Below, one piece after another: positions 1 to 8,204 of a stretch of DNA of 64,000 nt. The notes below the pieces were generated by a model. It did not search any database. It saw only the letters and a program-made list of their open reading frames with translations, and had not been told where the DNA came from. This stretch comes from Scleromatobacter sp964418745. Its GTDB lineage: Bacteria > Pseudomonadota > Gammaproteobacteria > Burkholderiales > Burkholderiaceae_C. The stretch spans positions 1 to 64,000 of the forward strand of contig CAYQMX010000002.1 of the NCBI GenBank assembly GCA_964418745.1. The letters are read 5' to 3'. Position 1 is the stretch's first letter. Every line of letters starts with the position of its first letter. Position numbers and translations under genes: made by a program.

Positions 1-1
1 C

Positions 2-517
2 CCCGTGGCGGCCGCCTCGGCGCCCGGCCGGCCGGTGCACCTGACGAAGGCGCAGGCGCGCGCGGCCTCGGCCGCCGCCGCCCGCCAGGCCGCGGCGACC
101 CGCCAGAACGTGCCGCCGTCCCCCGCGCCCGCGCCGGAACCCGACGTCGCCTCGGCCGCCACGCCATTGCCGCCGCGCCCAACCGAGGCGCCGCCGCCCC
201 CGCTGGTGCTGCCCACCACGGCTGCCACCGTCGCCGGCCCCGTCCGCACGCCGATGTCGCGCACGACCGAATCCCACATGCCGGTCGACGAGCTCTATGC
301 GCGGGCCCGCGAACTCGAGCTGCAGCTGCAGGTGGTCGCGGCGATCGGCCTGTACCGCGAGGCGAGCCAGCGCGGTCACGCGCCGTCCTCGCAGCGCCTG
401 ATGGAACTCTATGCCGACGGCGCCCCCGGCGTCGCCCGCGACTATCGCGTCGCTGTTTTCTTCAAGGAGCGCGCCGTGCAGCAAGGGGCGTCGTTCGACC
501 CCGTCTGGCGGCGCTGA
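2..517 (+). CDS. C-terminal part of a Pro/Ala-rich protein with a Sel1-like repeat (5' end outside window)
   Basis: The frame is already open at the left edge, so this is the 3' end of a longer gene. The visible part is an Ala- and Pro-rich linker (roughly the first 90 residues) followed by a helical segment with Sel1/TPR-like spacing (VDELYARAREL, GLYREASQRGHAPS, LMELYADGAPGVARDY, AVFFKERAVQQGA). Its stop lies 1 bp before the start of the PP2C phosphatase gene, so the two are surely co-transcribed. In related T6SS loci a Ser/Thr kinase or FHA protein often precedes the phosphatase. The lost N-terminus could be such a domain, but nothing visible proves it. Confidence 0.6.
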   Translation, partial: PVAAASAPGRPVHLTKAQARAASAAAARQAAATRQNVPPSPAPAPEPDVASAATPLPPRPTEAPPPPLVLPTTAATVAGPVRTPMSRTTESHMPVDELYARARELELQLQVVAAIGLYREASQRGHAPSSQRLMELYADGAPGVARDYRVAVFFKERAVQQGASFDPVWRR

Positions 518-518
518 C

Positions 519-1346
519 ATGGCCACTCTGAGCACCACGGCACCCCACTGCGAGATCGCCTCGCGCACCGACCCGGGCCGCGTGCGGTCCGCCAACGAGG
601 ACGCGGTCCGCTTCGACGCCAACCTCGGCCTGGCCATCCTGGCCGACGGCATGGGCGGCTACGCGGCCGGCGAGGTCGCCAGCCGGATGGCGGTCGACGA
701 GATCTTCGACGAGCTGGCCTCGGCCCTGCCTCACCTGCACGCCGAGCCGGTGTCGCCGGATCGCGCGGGCCTGCACGAGGACATGCGCTTCGCGGCCGCA
801 CGCGCCAATTCCAGCATCATCGCCGCGGCGCGGCGCGAACCAGACTACGAGGGCATGGGCTCCACGCTGGTCGTGGCCGTGCTGATGCACGACCGCATGA
901 CGGTCGCCCACCTCGGCGATTCGCGCTGCTATCGCTGGCGCGCCGGCGTGCTCGAGCAGATCACCCGCGACCATTGCTGGGTGGACGAGCAGATCGCCAT
1001 GGGCGCACTGTCTGTGGACGCGATCCTCGACACGCGCTACCGCAACATCGTCACGCGGGCGCTGGGCATCGAGGACGAGATCGACCTCGAGGTGCACGAC
1101 CACGAGGCGCTGGTCGGCGACATCTTCCTGCTGTGCTCCGACGGCCTGACCGACATGCTGGACGACGCCGCGATCGCCGCGCACTTCGCCGCCGGCAGGC
1201 CGCTGGGCGAGACGGCCTCGGTGCTGGTCGACGCGGCCAACGAGGCCGGCGGCCGCGACAACGTCTCGGCGCTGCTGGTGCAGGTGGGCACGCCGCAGTC
1301 GCCCGGGTGGGCGGCGCGGCTGGTGCGCCGGCTGCAGGGTGGCTGA
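519..1346 (+). CDS. pppA: PP2C-family Ser/Thr protein phosphatase, T6SS-associated (PppA-like)
   Basis: This 275-residue cytoplasmic phosphatase carries the metal-binding motifs of the PPM/PP2C family. They are RTDPGRVRSANEDAV near residue 16, DGMGG at 43-47, HLGDSRCYRW, the SDGLTDML block, and GGRDNVSALLV near the C-terminus. The family removes phosphate from Ser/Thr using two metal ions. In T6SS loci PppA opposes the kinase PpkA and switches off threonine-phosphorylation-driven assembly. I chose the ATG at 519, because upstream in-frame starts would run through the preceding gene. The T6SS neighbours support the PppA role; the kinase itself is not visible in the window. Confidence 0.85.
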   Translation: MATLSTTAPHCEIASRTDPGRVRSANEDAVRFDANLGLAILADGMGGYAAGEVASRMAVDEIFDELASALPHLHAEPVSPDRAGLHEDMRFAAARANSSIIAAARREPDYEGMGSTLVVAVLMHDRMTVAHLGDSRCYRWRAGVLEQITRDHCWVDEQIAMGALSVDAILDTRYRNIVTRALGIEDEIDLEVHDHEALVGDIFLLCSDGLTDMLDDAAIAAHFAAGRPLGETASVLVDAANEAGGRDNVSALLVQVGTPQSPGWAARLVRRLQGG

Positions 1347-1767
1347 GACCGCGTGCGCCGGGGCGTCGCGGCCCGGCATTGCAGGCGGCGCAACCCCCCA
1401 ATTGGCGGTGCGCGAAGGCGCGGGTTTGAGGCGAGAATCGTGCCCGACGGCGGCCATCCGTAAAGGGGAGGGCGCGTGCGACGCCTCCCGTCCGCCGATG
1501 CCGCGCGCCGCGGGCCGGTGTCGCGTGCAGGTCGTCTCCGCAGTCACCCGTCTGGCAAGTCGGCCTGCTTCCGATTAGATTCACCCGGTGACCCGCTGGA
1601 AGAAACGACGATCATCATGACCCGCATGCCTGAACCCTCCGCCGCCATCGCACCCGGGACGTTCGCCGTCCGGGCCGGGGGGCGTGCGTCCGATACCCGG
1701 TACCTGTATCCTGCGGCGCCGCTACGCCGACGTTCGCCGCAACGAGGGCGCCGCGCCGCCGTCCGCC
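1347..1767 (+). other. Non-coding gap between the phosphatase and the effector gene
   Basis: About 420 bp without a convincing gene. Small frames exist, such as a 52-codon frame from 1617, but they are Arg/Pro-rich composition artefacts that run into the next gene. Stretches around 1415-1470 and 1560-1600 are a little less GC-rich and could hold a promoter for the effector-VgrG island. No clear -35/-10 pair is visible. The gap marks the left edge of the inserted cargo island. Confidence 0.4.
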
Positions 1768-2886
1768 ATGGCTGACTTCCGCCACCAGGGGCCCACGGGC
1801 GGCGGGCATCCGCCCGCGCAGGCCAAGATGCCGGGGCCCGCGGGCAAGCACCAGGCCAGCGTCTCCGGCGCCACGCCCGGGCCGGTCGGCAAGAACGACG
1901 CCGCGGCGAAGGTGGTGCCTCCGCCGCCCGTGAAGTCGCTCGTGTGTGCCTGCAACCGCGACCTGACGCACGACGAACTGGTAAGCATCTTCCCGAACGC
2001 GACCGAAGCCAACTGCGTCGCGTTCCTGCCGGTGATCAACGACGCGTTCAAGGCCCATTCGATCAACACCTGCCTGCGCAAGGCCCACATCCTGTCGCAG
2101 ATCGGCCCCGAGACGGGCGACCTCAAGTGGATGAAGGAGCTCGGCGCCAGCCACGGCGGCTACGAAGGCCGCGGGCTGCTGCAGCTCACCTTCGAGGAGA
2201 GCTACAAGGCCTACGGCAAGTCGGTCAACCACGACTTCCTGGGCGAGCATGCCAAGGAGATCGAAGAGCCGAAATGGGCCGCCGATTCCGCGGGCTGGTT
2301 CTGGGAGAAGTACAAGGACCTGAACCAATGGGCGGACAAGAACGACCTGATGTACATCTGCTGCAAGATCAACGGTGCGTTCATCGGCTACGACGAACGC
2401 CATGCGCGCCTGCCCATCGCGCTCGACTGGCTGCTGGTGCACACCTGCAAGACCGCCAACATCGGCGACCAGGTCTACCTGCCGTTCGACAAGAGCGAGG
2501 TCCACGAGAACCGCATCTACTCGTTCGCATGGGGTCTGTGGAACGACCCGACCAGCAAGATGAAGGGCATCGCCAAGCCCGATCCCGCCGACCGCAAGGC
2601 CGGCTACCAGCGCTTCCTCGAACTGCAGGAAGTGAGCGACCAGAAGGTGCTGGCCAAGCTCAAGCAGGAGGCCGCCGCCAAGGCGGCCAAGGCCGCCAAG
2701 GCCGCGGCGGCGAAGGCGCACCATGCCAAGCCGGGGGCCGCGGCGGCCTCGGCGGCCGCTCCGGCGCCTGCCGCCCCCGTGGCGCCGGCGCCGCCGCCCC
2801 CCGATCCGGACATCCCGAACGTCGACATCGCGTACGGCTACAAGCGCAAGGCCGCCATCGCCAAGGCCAAGGAAGGCATCAAATGA
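1768..2886 (+). CDS. GH19/endolysin-like peptidoglycan hydrolase, probable T6SS effector
   Basis: This 372-residue protein has a Pro/Gly-rich N-terminus (1-55) and a catalytic region at about 60-265. Its C-terminal tail (about 290-350) is Lys/Ala- then Pro-rich. The core resembles glycoside hydrolase family 19 chitinase/endolysins: HILSQIGPETG (candidate catalytic Glu115), then a YEGRGLLQLTFEESY block. This family cleaves beta-1,4 bonds of chitin or peptidoglycan. There is no signal peptide, as expected for T6SS cargo. It overlaps by 4 bp a gene for an exported protein and lies just before vgrG, the classic effector-immunity-VgrG layout. I start at ATG 1768; a GTG at 1684 is in frame but adds low-complexity residues. 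Target and toxicity are inferred. Confidence 0.75.
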   Translation: MADFRHQGPTGGGHPPAQAKMPGPAGKHQASVSGATPGPVGKNDAAAKVVPPPPVKSLVCACNRDLTHDELVSIFPNATEANCVAFLPVINDAFKAHSINTCLRKAHILSQIGPETGDLKWMKELGASHGGYEGRGLLQLTFEESYKAYGKSVNHDFLGEHAKEIEEPKWAADSAGWFWEKYKDLNQWADKNDLMYICCKINGAFIGYDERHARLPIALDWLLVHTCKTANIGDQVYLPFDKSEVHENRIYSFAWGLWNDPTSKMKGIAKPDPADRKAGYQRFLELQEVSDQKVLAKLKQEAAAKAAKAAKAAAAKAHHAKPGAAAASAAAPAPAAPVAPAPPPPDPDIPNVDIAYGYKRKAAIAKAKEGIK

Positions 2887-3320
2887 CCTGCACGACCCGT
2901 GCCGCGCTGTGTGCGGCGTTCTCCCTGCTGGCCCTGCGGCCCGCGCTGGCCGAACCCACCGTCGACGTCCAGACCCGTTGCTTCCAGTTCGCCAGCCAGC
3001 CGGCCAGGCTGCTGCAACTGCGCCTGATCGCCACGCAGGACGGCAACGAGGCCGCCTTCGTGCACTACGCTGGCGCGAAGGCGTGGATCCCGCTGACGCT
3101 GTCGCGCAGCAAGTCGGTGCCCATGGCCGACAGCGGTCGCAGCCAGGTCGACCAGGAGTGGCTGGAGATCGTCCGCGACCAGGTCGGCGGGCGCTACCTG
3201 CTCAGCATGCTGGGCAACGAGGTGGTCTCGTTCGAGTACACCGCGCGCAAGGGCGGCGGCAAGACCGGGTTCACGCTCGCGCCCACGCCGCGCGGCGTCG
3301 ATCCGTGCGAGGCGAAATGA
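2883..3320 (+). CDS. Putative periplasmic immunity protein for the GH19-like effector
   Basis: A 145-residue protein with a Sec signal peptide (MTCTTRAALCAAFSLLALRPALA, cleavage near residue 23) and two Cys in the mature part. Its ATG overlaps the effector stop (ATGA), so the two are translationally coupled. Periplasmic location fits protection against a peptidoglycan hydrolase delivered to the periplasm. The length and the GGRYLLSML segment are loosely like small lysozyme inhibitors. I do not recognise a family with certainty, so the immunity function is inferred from position, size and signal peptide. Confidence 0.6.
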   Translation: MTCTTRAALCAAFSLLALRPALAEPTVDVQTRCFQFASQPARLLQLRLIATQDGNEAAFVHYAGAKAWIPLTLSRSKSVPMADSGRSQVDQEWLEIVRDQVGGRYLLSMLGNEVVSFEYTARKGGGKTGFTLAPTPRGVDPCEAK

Positions 3321-3393
3321 CGATCGTCCCGATGCCCGCACAGGCGGCCTGCCGCCGTCCCGCCATCCCCCTGAATCCACAGGAGCAAGCGAC

Positions 3394-5478
3394 ATGACCA
3401 GGATGCTCAATATCTCGACCGCGCTGGGCCCCGCCGCCTTCGTGGTGCAAAGCATTGTCGGGCGCGAGGAGCTCGGCCGCATGTTCGAGTACAACCTCGA
3501 GGTCATCTCGGAGCGTTCGGACGTCACGGCCGAACAGCTGCTCGGCACCAACGCCACCGTCTCGCTCGAGCTCAACGACGCCACCTCGCAACGCTATTTC
3601 AACGGCTACGTCACGCGCTTCTCGGTGTACGGCCAGGTGCCGACGTCGGCCTTCGGCGGCAACGCGGGCTACCTCTACCTGCTGACGCTCAACCCCGGCA
3701 CCTGGTTCATGACGCGGGCCTCCAACTCCCGCATCTACAGCCAGACGACCATCGGCGACCTGGTCAACACGCTCCTGGGCGGATCCGGGCTGATGGAAGT
3801 CAGCAACGGGGTCGGCGCCACCGAGAAGCGCGACTTCATCGTGCAGTACCGCGAGACCGACTTCAACTTCGTCAGCCGGCTGGCCGAGCACGCGGGCATC
3901 TACTACTACTTCAAGCACGTCAACGGCGCGCACACGCTCGTGCTGGTCGACGATGCCGGCAAGCACAACGCGATGCCCGGACTGGACACGATCAGCTTCT
4001 CGGGCACCGGTCGCGACGAGACCACGCTTTCCGCGTTCGAGCTGAGCAGCCAGGTGCAGGCCGGCGCCTTCGCCACGGGCGACTACAACTACGTCACGCC
4101 CAACACCACCATCGCCACGGTCAGCGCGCACGCCAGCGGACACGCCAACGATGGCGAGGAGACCTTCGACTTTCCTGCCGACACGACTACCGCGGCCTTC
4201 GCGAAGACCTACGCGAAGATCCGCGGCCAGGAGTCGTCCTGCCGCTACGCGATCGGCCGCGGCGCCGGCACCGAGCGCAGGATCCAGGTCGGCTTCAAGA
4301 CCACCCTGGCCGACCACACGGTGGACGACCTGAACCAGGAGTACCTGGTGATCGCGCACACCTTCCGCGCCACCAACAACCTGACGCAGTCCGGCAACGC
4401 GTCGGCCGGGGCGAACTTCCGCTGCGAGTTCCAGTGCATTCCCGCCTCGACGCAGTTCCGACCGGCGCGCATCGCCCCGCGGCCCAGCGTGGCCGGCACC
4501 CAGACCGCGCTGGTGGTGGCGGACTTCCGCACCGACACCGACACGTCCGGCGACAGCGACCCGATCGGCGCCAACCTGGGACGGGTCAAGGTGCGGTTTT
4601 ACTGGGATCGCTACGGCAGCCAGTCGTGTTGGGCACGGGTGTCCACGCCCTGGGCCGGCAAGGGCTACGGCTTCCAGAACATGCCGCGCATCGGCGAAGA
4701 GGTGCTGGTGCAGTTCCTCGAGGGCGACCCCGACCGCCCGGTGGTCGTCGGCCGCGTGCACAACGCCGAGAACATGCCGCCGTTCAAGCTCCCCGCGGGC
4801 GCCGCCTACACCGGCATCAAGACGCTGAGCATGGATTCCAGCGGCAAGAGCGTGGCCGGCAAGTGGAACGAACTGCGCTTCGACGACACCGACGGCGCCG
4901 AGCAGATCTACCTGCAGGCGCAGTTCGACTTCGACACCCGCGTGCTCAACGACGAGAAGCACTGGGTCGGCAACGAGGCGCATCACTACGTCAAGTCCGA
5001 CGCCTACGACAAGTTCGACGCCGACCACCATGTCCAGACGACCGGCGACCACAACGAGAAGGTGGGCGGCAAGCTGTCGCTGGACATCACGTCCGACATC
5101 CATGTCAAGAGCGGCACGATGTTCCTGGTCGACGGTGGCCAGGAGGTGCACTTGAAGGGTGCCTCCAAGATCGTGCTCGAGTCGCCGATGATGGTCTCGC
5201 TGGTGTGCGGCGGCAACTTCGTCACCGTCGGGCCGTCGGGCGTGGACATCAAGGGCATCATGGTCAACGTCAACTCGGGCGGCAGCAAGGGCTCGGGCAG
5301 CGCGATCAGCCCGCAGGCGCCCAAGGACGGCAAGGACGCGATGAAGAGCGAGGGTGGCGACCCGCCGAAGGATCCGGTGGCGCCGACCCCGCCGGCGGCG
5401 TTCTCGCCCAAGGCCAGCAGCTTCCTGGTGGCGGCCGCGACGGCCGCGCCGTTCGTGTCGTCGTCATGCCCGGGCTGA
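3394..5478 (+). CDS. vgrG: VgrG spike protein (TssI)
   Basis: This 694-residue protein forms the trimeric spike that caps the Hcp tube and carries effectors. The gp27-like N-terminal part includes RLAEHAGIYYYFKH near residue 160. It is followed by the gp5-like OB-fold (about 397-460: GRVKVRFYWDRYG, CWARVSTPWAG, GEEVLVQFLEGDPDRPVVVGRV). A beta-helical stem has the usual NDEKHWVGNEAHHYV-type repeats (about 510-600). The tail is Gly/Ser- and then Pro/Ala-rich, without a recognisable enzymatic domain, so this is a structural VgrG rather than an evolved one. It sits in a cassette with the GH19-like enzyme, a PAAR-like tip and a DUF4123 adaptor, which suggests they travel together. Confidence 0.95.
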   Translation: MTRMLNISTALGPAAFVVQSIVGREELGRMFEYNLEVISERSDVTAEQLLGTNATVSLELNDATSQRYFNGYVTRFSVYGQVPTSAFGGNAGYLYLLTLNPGTWFMTRASNSRIYSQTTIGDLVNTLLGGSGLMEVSNGVGATEKRDFIVQYRETDFNFVSRLAEHAGIYYYFKHVNGAHTLVLVDDAGKHNAMPGLDTISFSGTGRDETTLSAFELSSQVQAGAFATGDYNYVTPNTTIATVSAHASGHANDGEETFDFPADTTTAAFAKTYAKIRGQESSCRYAIGRGAGTERRIQVGFKTTLADHTVDDLNQEYLVIAHTFRATNNLTQSGNASAGANFRCEFQCIPASTQFRPARIAPRPSVAGTQTALVVADFRTDTDTSGDSDPIGANLGRVKVRFYWDRYGSQSCWARVSTPWAGKGYGFQNMPRIGEEVLVQFLEGDPDRPVVVGRVHNAENMPPFKLPAGAAYTGIKTLSMDSSGKSVAGKWNELRFDDTDGAEQIYLQAQFDFDTRVLNDEKHWVGNEAHHYVKSDAYDKFDADHHVQTTGDHNEKVGGKLSLDITSDIHVKSGTMFLVDGGQEVHLKGASKIVLESPMMVSLVCGGNFVTVGPSGVDIKGIMVNVNSGGSKGSGSAISPQAPKDGKDAMKSEGGDPPKDPVAPTPPAAFSPKASSFLVAAATAAPFVSSSCPG

Positions 5479-5532
5479 GCGCCGGCGTGCGCGAGTCCAT
5501 GCGCCGGCGTGCCGGCGACTGAGGAGAAGATC

Positions 5533-5922
5533 ATGCCCAATCATGTCTGCCACGGCGCCACGCTCCAATGCACAATGGGCATGGCACCCGGCACGCTGGC
5601 GGTCCTGCCCGTCAACATGGTCAACACGTCCAACGTGCCGGCGGCCAACATCATGGATCACATCCCGATGGTCAACATCATGCCGTTCGGCATGTGCCAG
5701 TCGCCGGCCAACCCGCAGGTGGCCGCGGCCACCGCGGCCGCGATGGGCGTGCTCACGCCGATGCCCTGCATTCCGATGACCCTGTCGCCCTGGGCGCCGG
5801 GTTCGCCGACCGTGATGCTCGCGCAGCAACCCGCCCTCAACAAGAGCTCGATGCTGATGTGCAACTGGGCCGGGCAGATCAGCGTCACGGTCGAAGGCCA
5901 GATGACGCACGCGATTCCCTGA
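5533..5922 (+). CDS. DUF4280 PAAR-like spike-tip protein
   Basis: A 129-residue protein starting MPNHVCHGATLQCTMG, the typical opening of DUF4280. This PAAR-like family sharpens the VgrG tip and can connect effectors to it. It is rich in Met, Pro and Cys, with further Cys in FGMCQS, MPCIPM and MLMCNW that may bind metal. I start at ATG 5533, behind a good ribosome-binding site (GAGGAGA at 5521), rather than the upstream in-frame ATG at 5509. It sits between vgrG and a DUF4123 gene, in agreement with a VgrG-tip-adaptor unit. Confidence 0.85.
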   Translation: MPNHVCHGATLQCTMGMAPGTLAVLPVNMVNTSNVPAANIMDHIPMVNIMPFGMCQSPANPQVAAATAAAMGVLTPMPCIPMTLSPWAPGSPTVMLAQQPALNKSSMLMCNWAGQISVTVEGQMTHAIP

Positions 5923-5932
5923 ACTGGAACCC

Positions 5933-6472
5933 ATGTCCGAACGCTCCCTTCCGATGCCCCCGGCCGTCCAGGCCCGCCTGTGGCAAGAGGCCGGCGACAT
6001 GCCGGCCTACGTGATCCTCGATGGCGCGCAGAACCAGTCGCTGCTCGGCGCGCTGCATGCCGACCATGCGCCGCCCTGGCGCTGCCTGTTCACCGGCCAG
6101 CTGGAGCCGGACATGGCGGTGGTCGCGCCCTACCTCGTCGAGCTCGAGCAGAGCTCGGCCTTCACCCGCCGGCTGCTGGCCGAGGGCTGGGGCCAGAACT
6201 GGGGCGTGTTCCTCACCAGCGCGCTCGCCCTGCCGGCCCTGTGGCGCCACGTGCGCCAGCAGGTCCACGTGTACGGGCCCGACCTGGAGTCGCTGTTCTT
6301 CCGCTTCTACGACCCGCGGGTGATGCGCAACTACCTGCCCACTTGCCCGCCCGCGCAGCTGGCCGAGTTCTTCGGCCCGGTCGACTTCTACATCGCCGAG
6401 GCCGAGGTGCCGGCGCGCGCCAACGCGTGGTCCCTCGCGGACGGCCAGCTCGTCGCCGAGGTGGTCGGCTGA
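5933..6472 (+). CDS. DUF4123 adaptor/chaperone protein
   Basis: A 179-residue cytoplasmic protein with DUF4123 features: YVILDGAQNQSLLGAL near the N-terminus, a central GWGQNWGVFL, and FRFYDPRVMRNYLPTCPPAQLAEFFGPVDFY. Proteins of this family (Tap/Tec-like) load effectors onto VgrG and are usually coded beside the VgrG and cargo they serve. Here it follows the PAAR-like gene by 10 bp. Its likely client is the GH19-like enzyme or the VgrG/PAAR-like complex. This is inferred from neighbourhood. Confidence 0.85.
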   Translation: MSERSLPMPPAVQARLWQEAGDMPAYVILDGAQNQSLLGALHADHAPPWRCLFTGQLEPDMAVVAPYLVELEQSSAFTRRLLAEGWGQNWGVFLTSALALPALWRHVRQQVHVYGPDLESLFFRFYDPRVMRNYLPTCPPAQLAEFFGPVDFYIAEAEVPARANAWSLADGQLVAEVVG

Positions 6473-6539
6473 GCCCGGGTCGCCGACCCTGATCCGTGGC
6501 CCGGCCTGCGCCGGCCTGCCCTGCAACAGAGGTTTCGCC

Positions 6540-7958
6540 ATGCCGTCATCGATCGAACTGAACATCGGGCACGTGCCGTCGCCGCGCCGCCGGCGCGACG
6601 CCGACGAGGGCGACGAGGTCGCGCCGTTCCGCGTCGTCGTGCTGGGCGACTTTTCCGGGCGGGGGACCGCCGGGCGCGGGCCGCTGGCCGAGCGGCGAAC
6701 GCTGCGGGTCGACATCGACAACTTCGAATCGGTGTTCGCCGCCATGGCGCCGCAGGTCGAGATCGCCGGCCTGCGCGACACCAGCGGCGGCGCGCTGGCC
6801 ATCGAGCTCGACACCCTGGACGATTTCTCGGCCGACGGCGTGCTCGCCCGCCTGCCCGCGCACGCGCTCGCGCGCCCGCCGGCGCCCGCGCCGGCCGCGC
6901 CCGCGCCCGCGGCGGAAGACGCGGCCGCGATGATGAAGCGCCTGCTCGGCGGCGAACTGCCCGCCGGCGCGCCCGCGCGCGCCGCGCCCGCGGCGCGCGG
7001 GCCCGACGCCGCCGTCGACCGCTTCATCCGCCAGTTGGTGGGCGGGCAGGTCGAGGCGGCGCCGCCGCCGGCCGCCGCTGGCGCCGACGACACCGCCGCG
7101 GCCTTGCTGCGCCACGTGCTGGGTGATCCGGCCTGGCGCCACCTCGAATGCGCCTGGCGTGCCGTCGACCGCTTCGTCCGCGACCTCGACATGGCCGACG
7201 GCGACGTGCGCCTGGAACTGCTCGATTGCCGCGCCGACGAACTGCTGGCCGACCTCGGCGCCGTCGGCGGCGATCCGGCCCATGCCGCGATCACGCCGGT
7301 GCTGCGGGGCGACGGCCGCGGCTGCGACCTCGTCGTCACCCTCGAGGAGTTCGGGCCCGGCCTGGTCGAACTGTCGCTGCTGGGCGGCCTGGCCGCCGTG
7401 GCGACGGCCCAGGGCGCCGTGCTGCTGGCGGGCGCCGCGCCCGCGCTGGCCGCCGTGGCTGCGAGCGACGATCCCCAGGTGCTCGCCAGCGACGCGGCGC
7501 GCGTCTGGCGGGCGTTGCGCGAGAGCGCGCTGGCGCCGCACCTGGCGCTGACCTTCCCGCGGCTGCTGGCGCGCCTGCCCTACGGCCCGCGCCACGACCC
7601 GGTGGCGGCCTTCGCGTTCGACGAACTCGCCGGTGTGCCGGCGGCGGGGCTGCACGACGCCCTGGTCTGGCGCAGCGCGGCGCTCGACGCGGCGTTGCTG
7701 CTGGCCCAGGGCCACGGCCAGGGCGGCGTGGAGACGCTGGTGGAGCTGGCGGACCTGCCGGCCTTCATCGACCGAAGCGGCGACGAGCCGCGGCTGCAGG
7801 CGGTGGCCGAGGCCTACCTGGGCGAGCGCGAACTGGACGTGCTGCAGGCGGCAGGCCTGGTCGTTCTGCGCAGCGACCGGCGGGTGCCCAACGCGCGGGT
7901 GCACGGCTGGCAGTCGATTGCCGCGGGGGGCGGCGCGCTGGCCGGCAGCTGGCGCTGA
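6540..7958 (+). CDS. TssB-TssC fusion: diverged T6SS sheath-like protein
   Basis: A 472-residue protein joining both sheath subunits in one chain. Residues about 28-108 align by eye with TssB (FRVVVLGDFSG, LRVDIDNFESVFAAMAPQVEI, LDTLDDFSADGVLARLP). After an Ala/Pro-rich linker (about 110-185) the rest follows TssC (LGDPAWRHLECAWRAVDRFV, VWRALRESALAPHLALTFPRLLARLPYGP). It lacks the C-terminal part of TssC that completes the interlaced sheath mesh: the canonical tssC of this cluster ends in a HYQLEGMSISLRLVSKLP segment with no counterpart here. Canonical tssB and tssC are present at 16355 and 16923. Similar sheath-domain proteins occur in other proteobacterial T6SS loci, but I know of no settled function. 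A role at the baseplate or sheath end is possible. Confidence 0.8.
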   Translation: MPSSIELNIGHVPSPRRRRDADEGDEVAPFRVVVLGDFSGRGTAGRGPLAERRTLRVDIDNFESVFAAMAPQVEIAGLRDTSGGALAIELDTLDDFSADGVLARLPAHALARPPAPAPAAPAPAAEDAAAMMKRLLGGELPAGAPARAAPAARGPDAAVDRFIRQLVGGQVEAAPPPAAAGADDTAAALLRHVLGDPAWRHLECAWRAVDRFVRDLDMADGDVRLELLDCRADELLADLGAVGGDPAHAAITPVLRGDGRGCDLVVTLEEFGPGLVELSLLGGLAAVATAQGAVLLAGAAPALAAVAASDDPQVLASDAARVWRALRESALAPHLALTFPRLLARLPYGPRHDPVAAFAFDELAGVPAAGLHDALVWRSAALDAALLLAQGHGQGGVETLVELADLPAFIDRSGDEPRLQAVAEAYLGERELDVLQAAGLVVLRSDRRVPNARVHGWQSIAAGGGALAGSWR

Positions 7959-8066
7959 GACAGGAGCGTCGCGGCGGGCCGCGGGGCGGCTCGCGCACCG
8001 TTGTGGCGCCCGCGCCGCCGACCCTGCGACGACGCGCCGCGAAGTCAATCCTGCGACTGGTGTCCA

Positions 8067-8097
8067 CGAGGGTGGAAAGTCAGCATTCCCACCCTCG
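8067..8097. promoter_or_regulatory. Inverted repeat upstream of tssK
   Basis: Nine-base perfect arms, CGAGGGTGG and CCACCCTCG, flank a 13-base centre. They lie in the 246-bp gap between the sheath-fusion gene and tssK. The structure is not followed by a T-run on the + strand, so an operator or an mRNA structure is as likely as a terminator. A less GC-rich stretch with TTGAAT at about 8107 follows and could be part of a promoter for the core operon. Confidence 0.4.
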
Positions 8098-8204
8098 GCG
8101 ACCCGGTTGAATACGTGTACATTTGCTGCGGCCCCGCGTCGTTCCGGGTCGTCAACATGAACCCGAACGCCCCGCGTTTCGCCGGTTCTCACGACAACAA
8201 GAGC

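Noticed and set aside
1617..1775. A 52-codon frame before the GH19-like gene
   Set aside because: Arg/Pro-rich, no ribosome-binding site, and it runs into the start of the effector gene.
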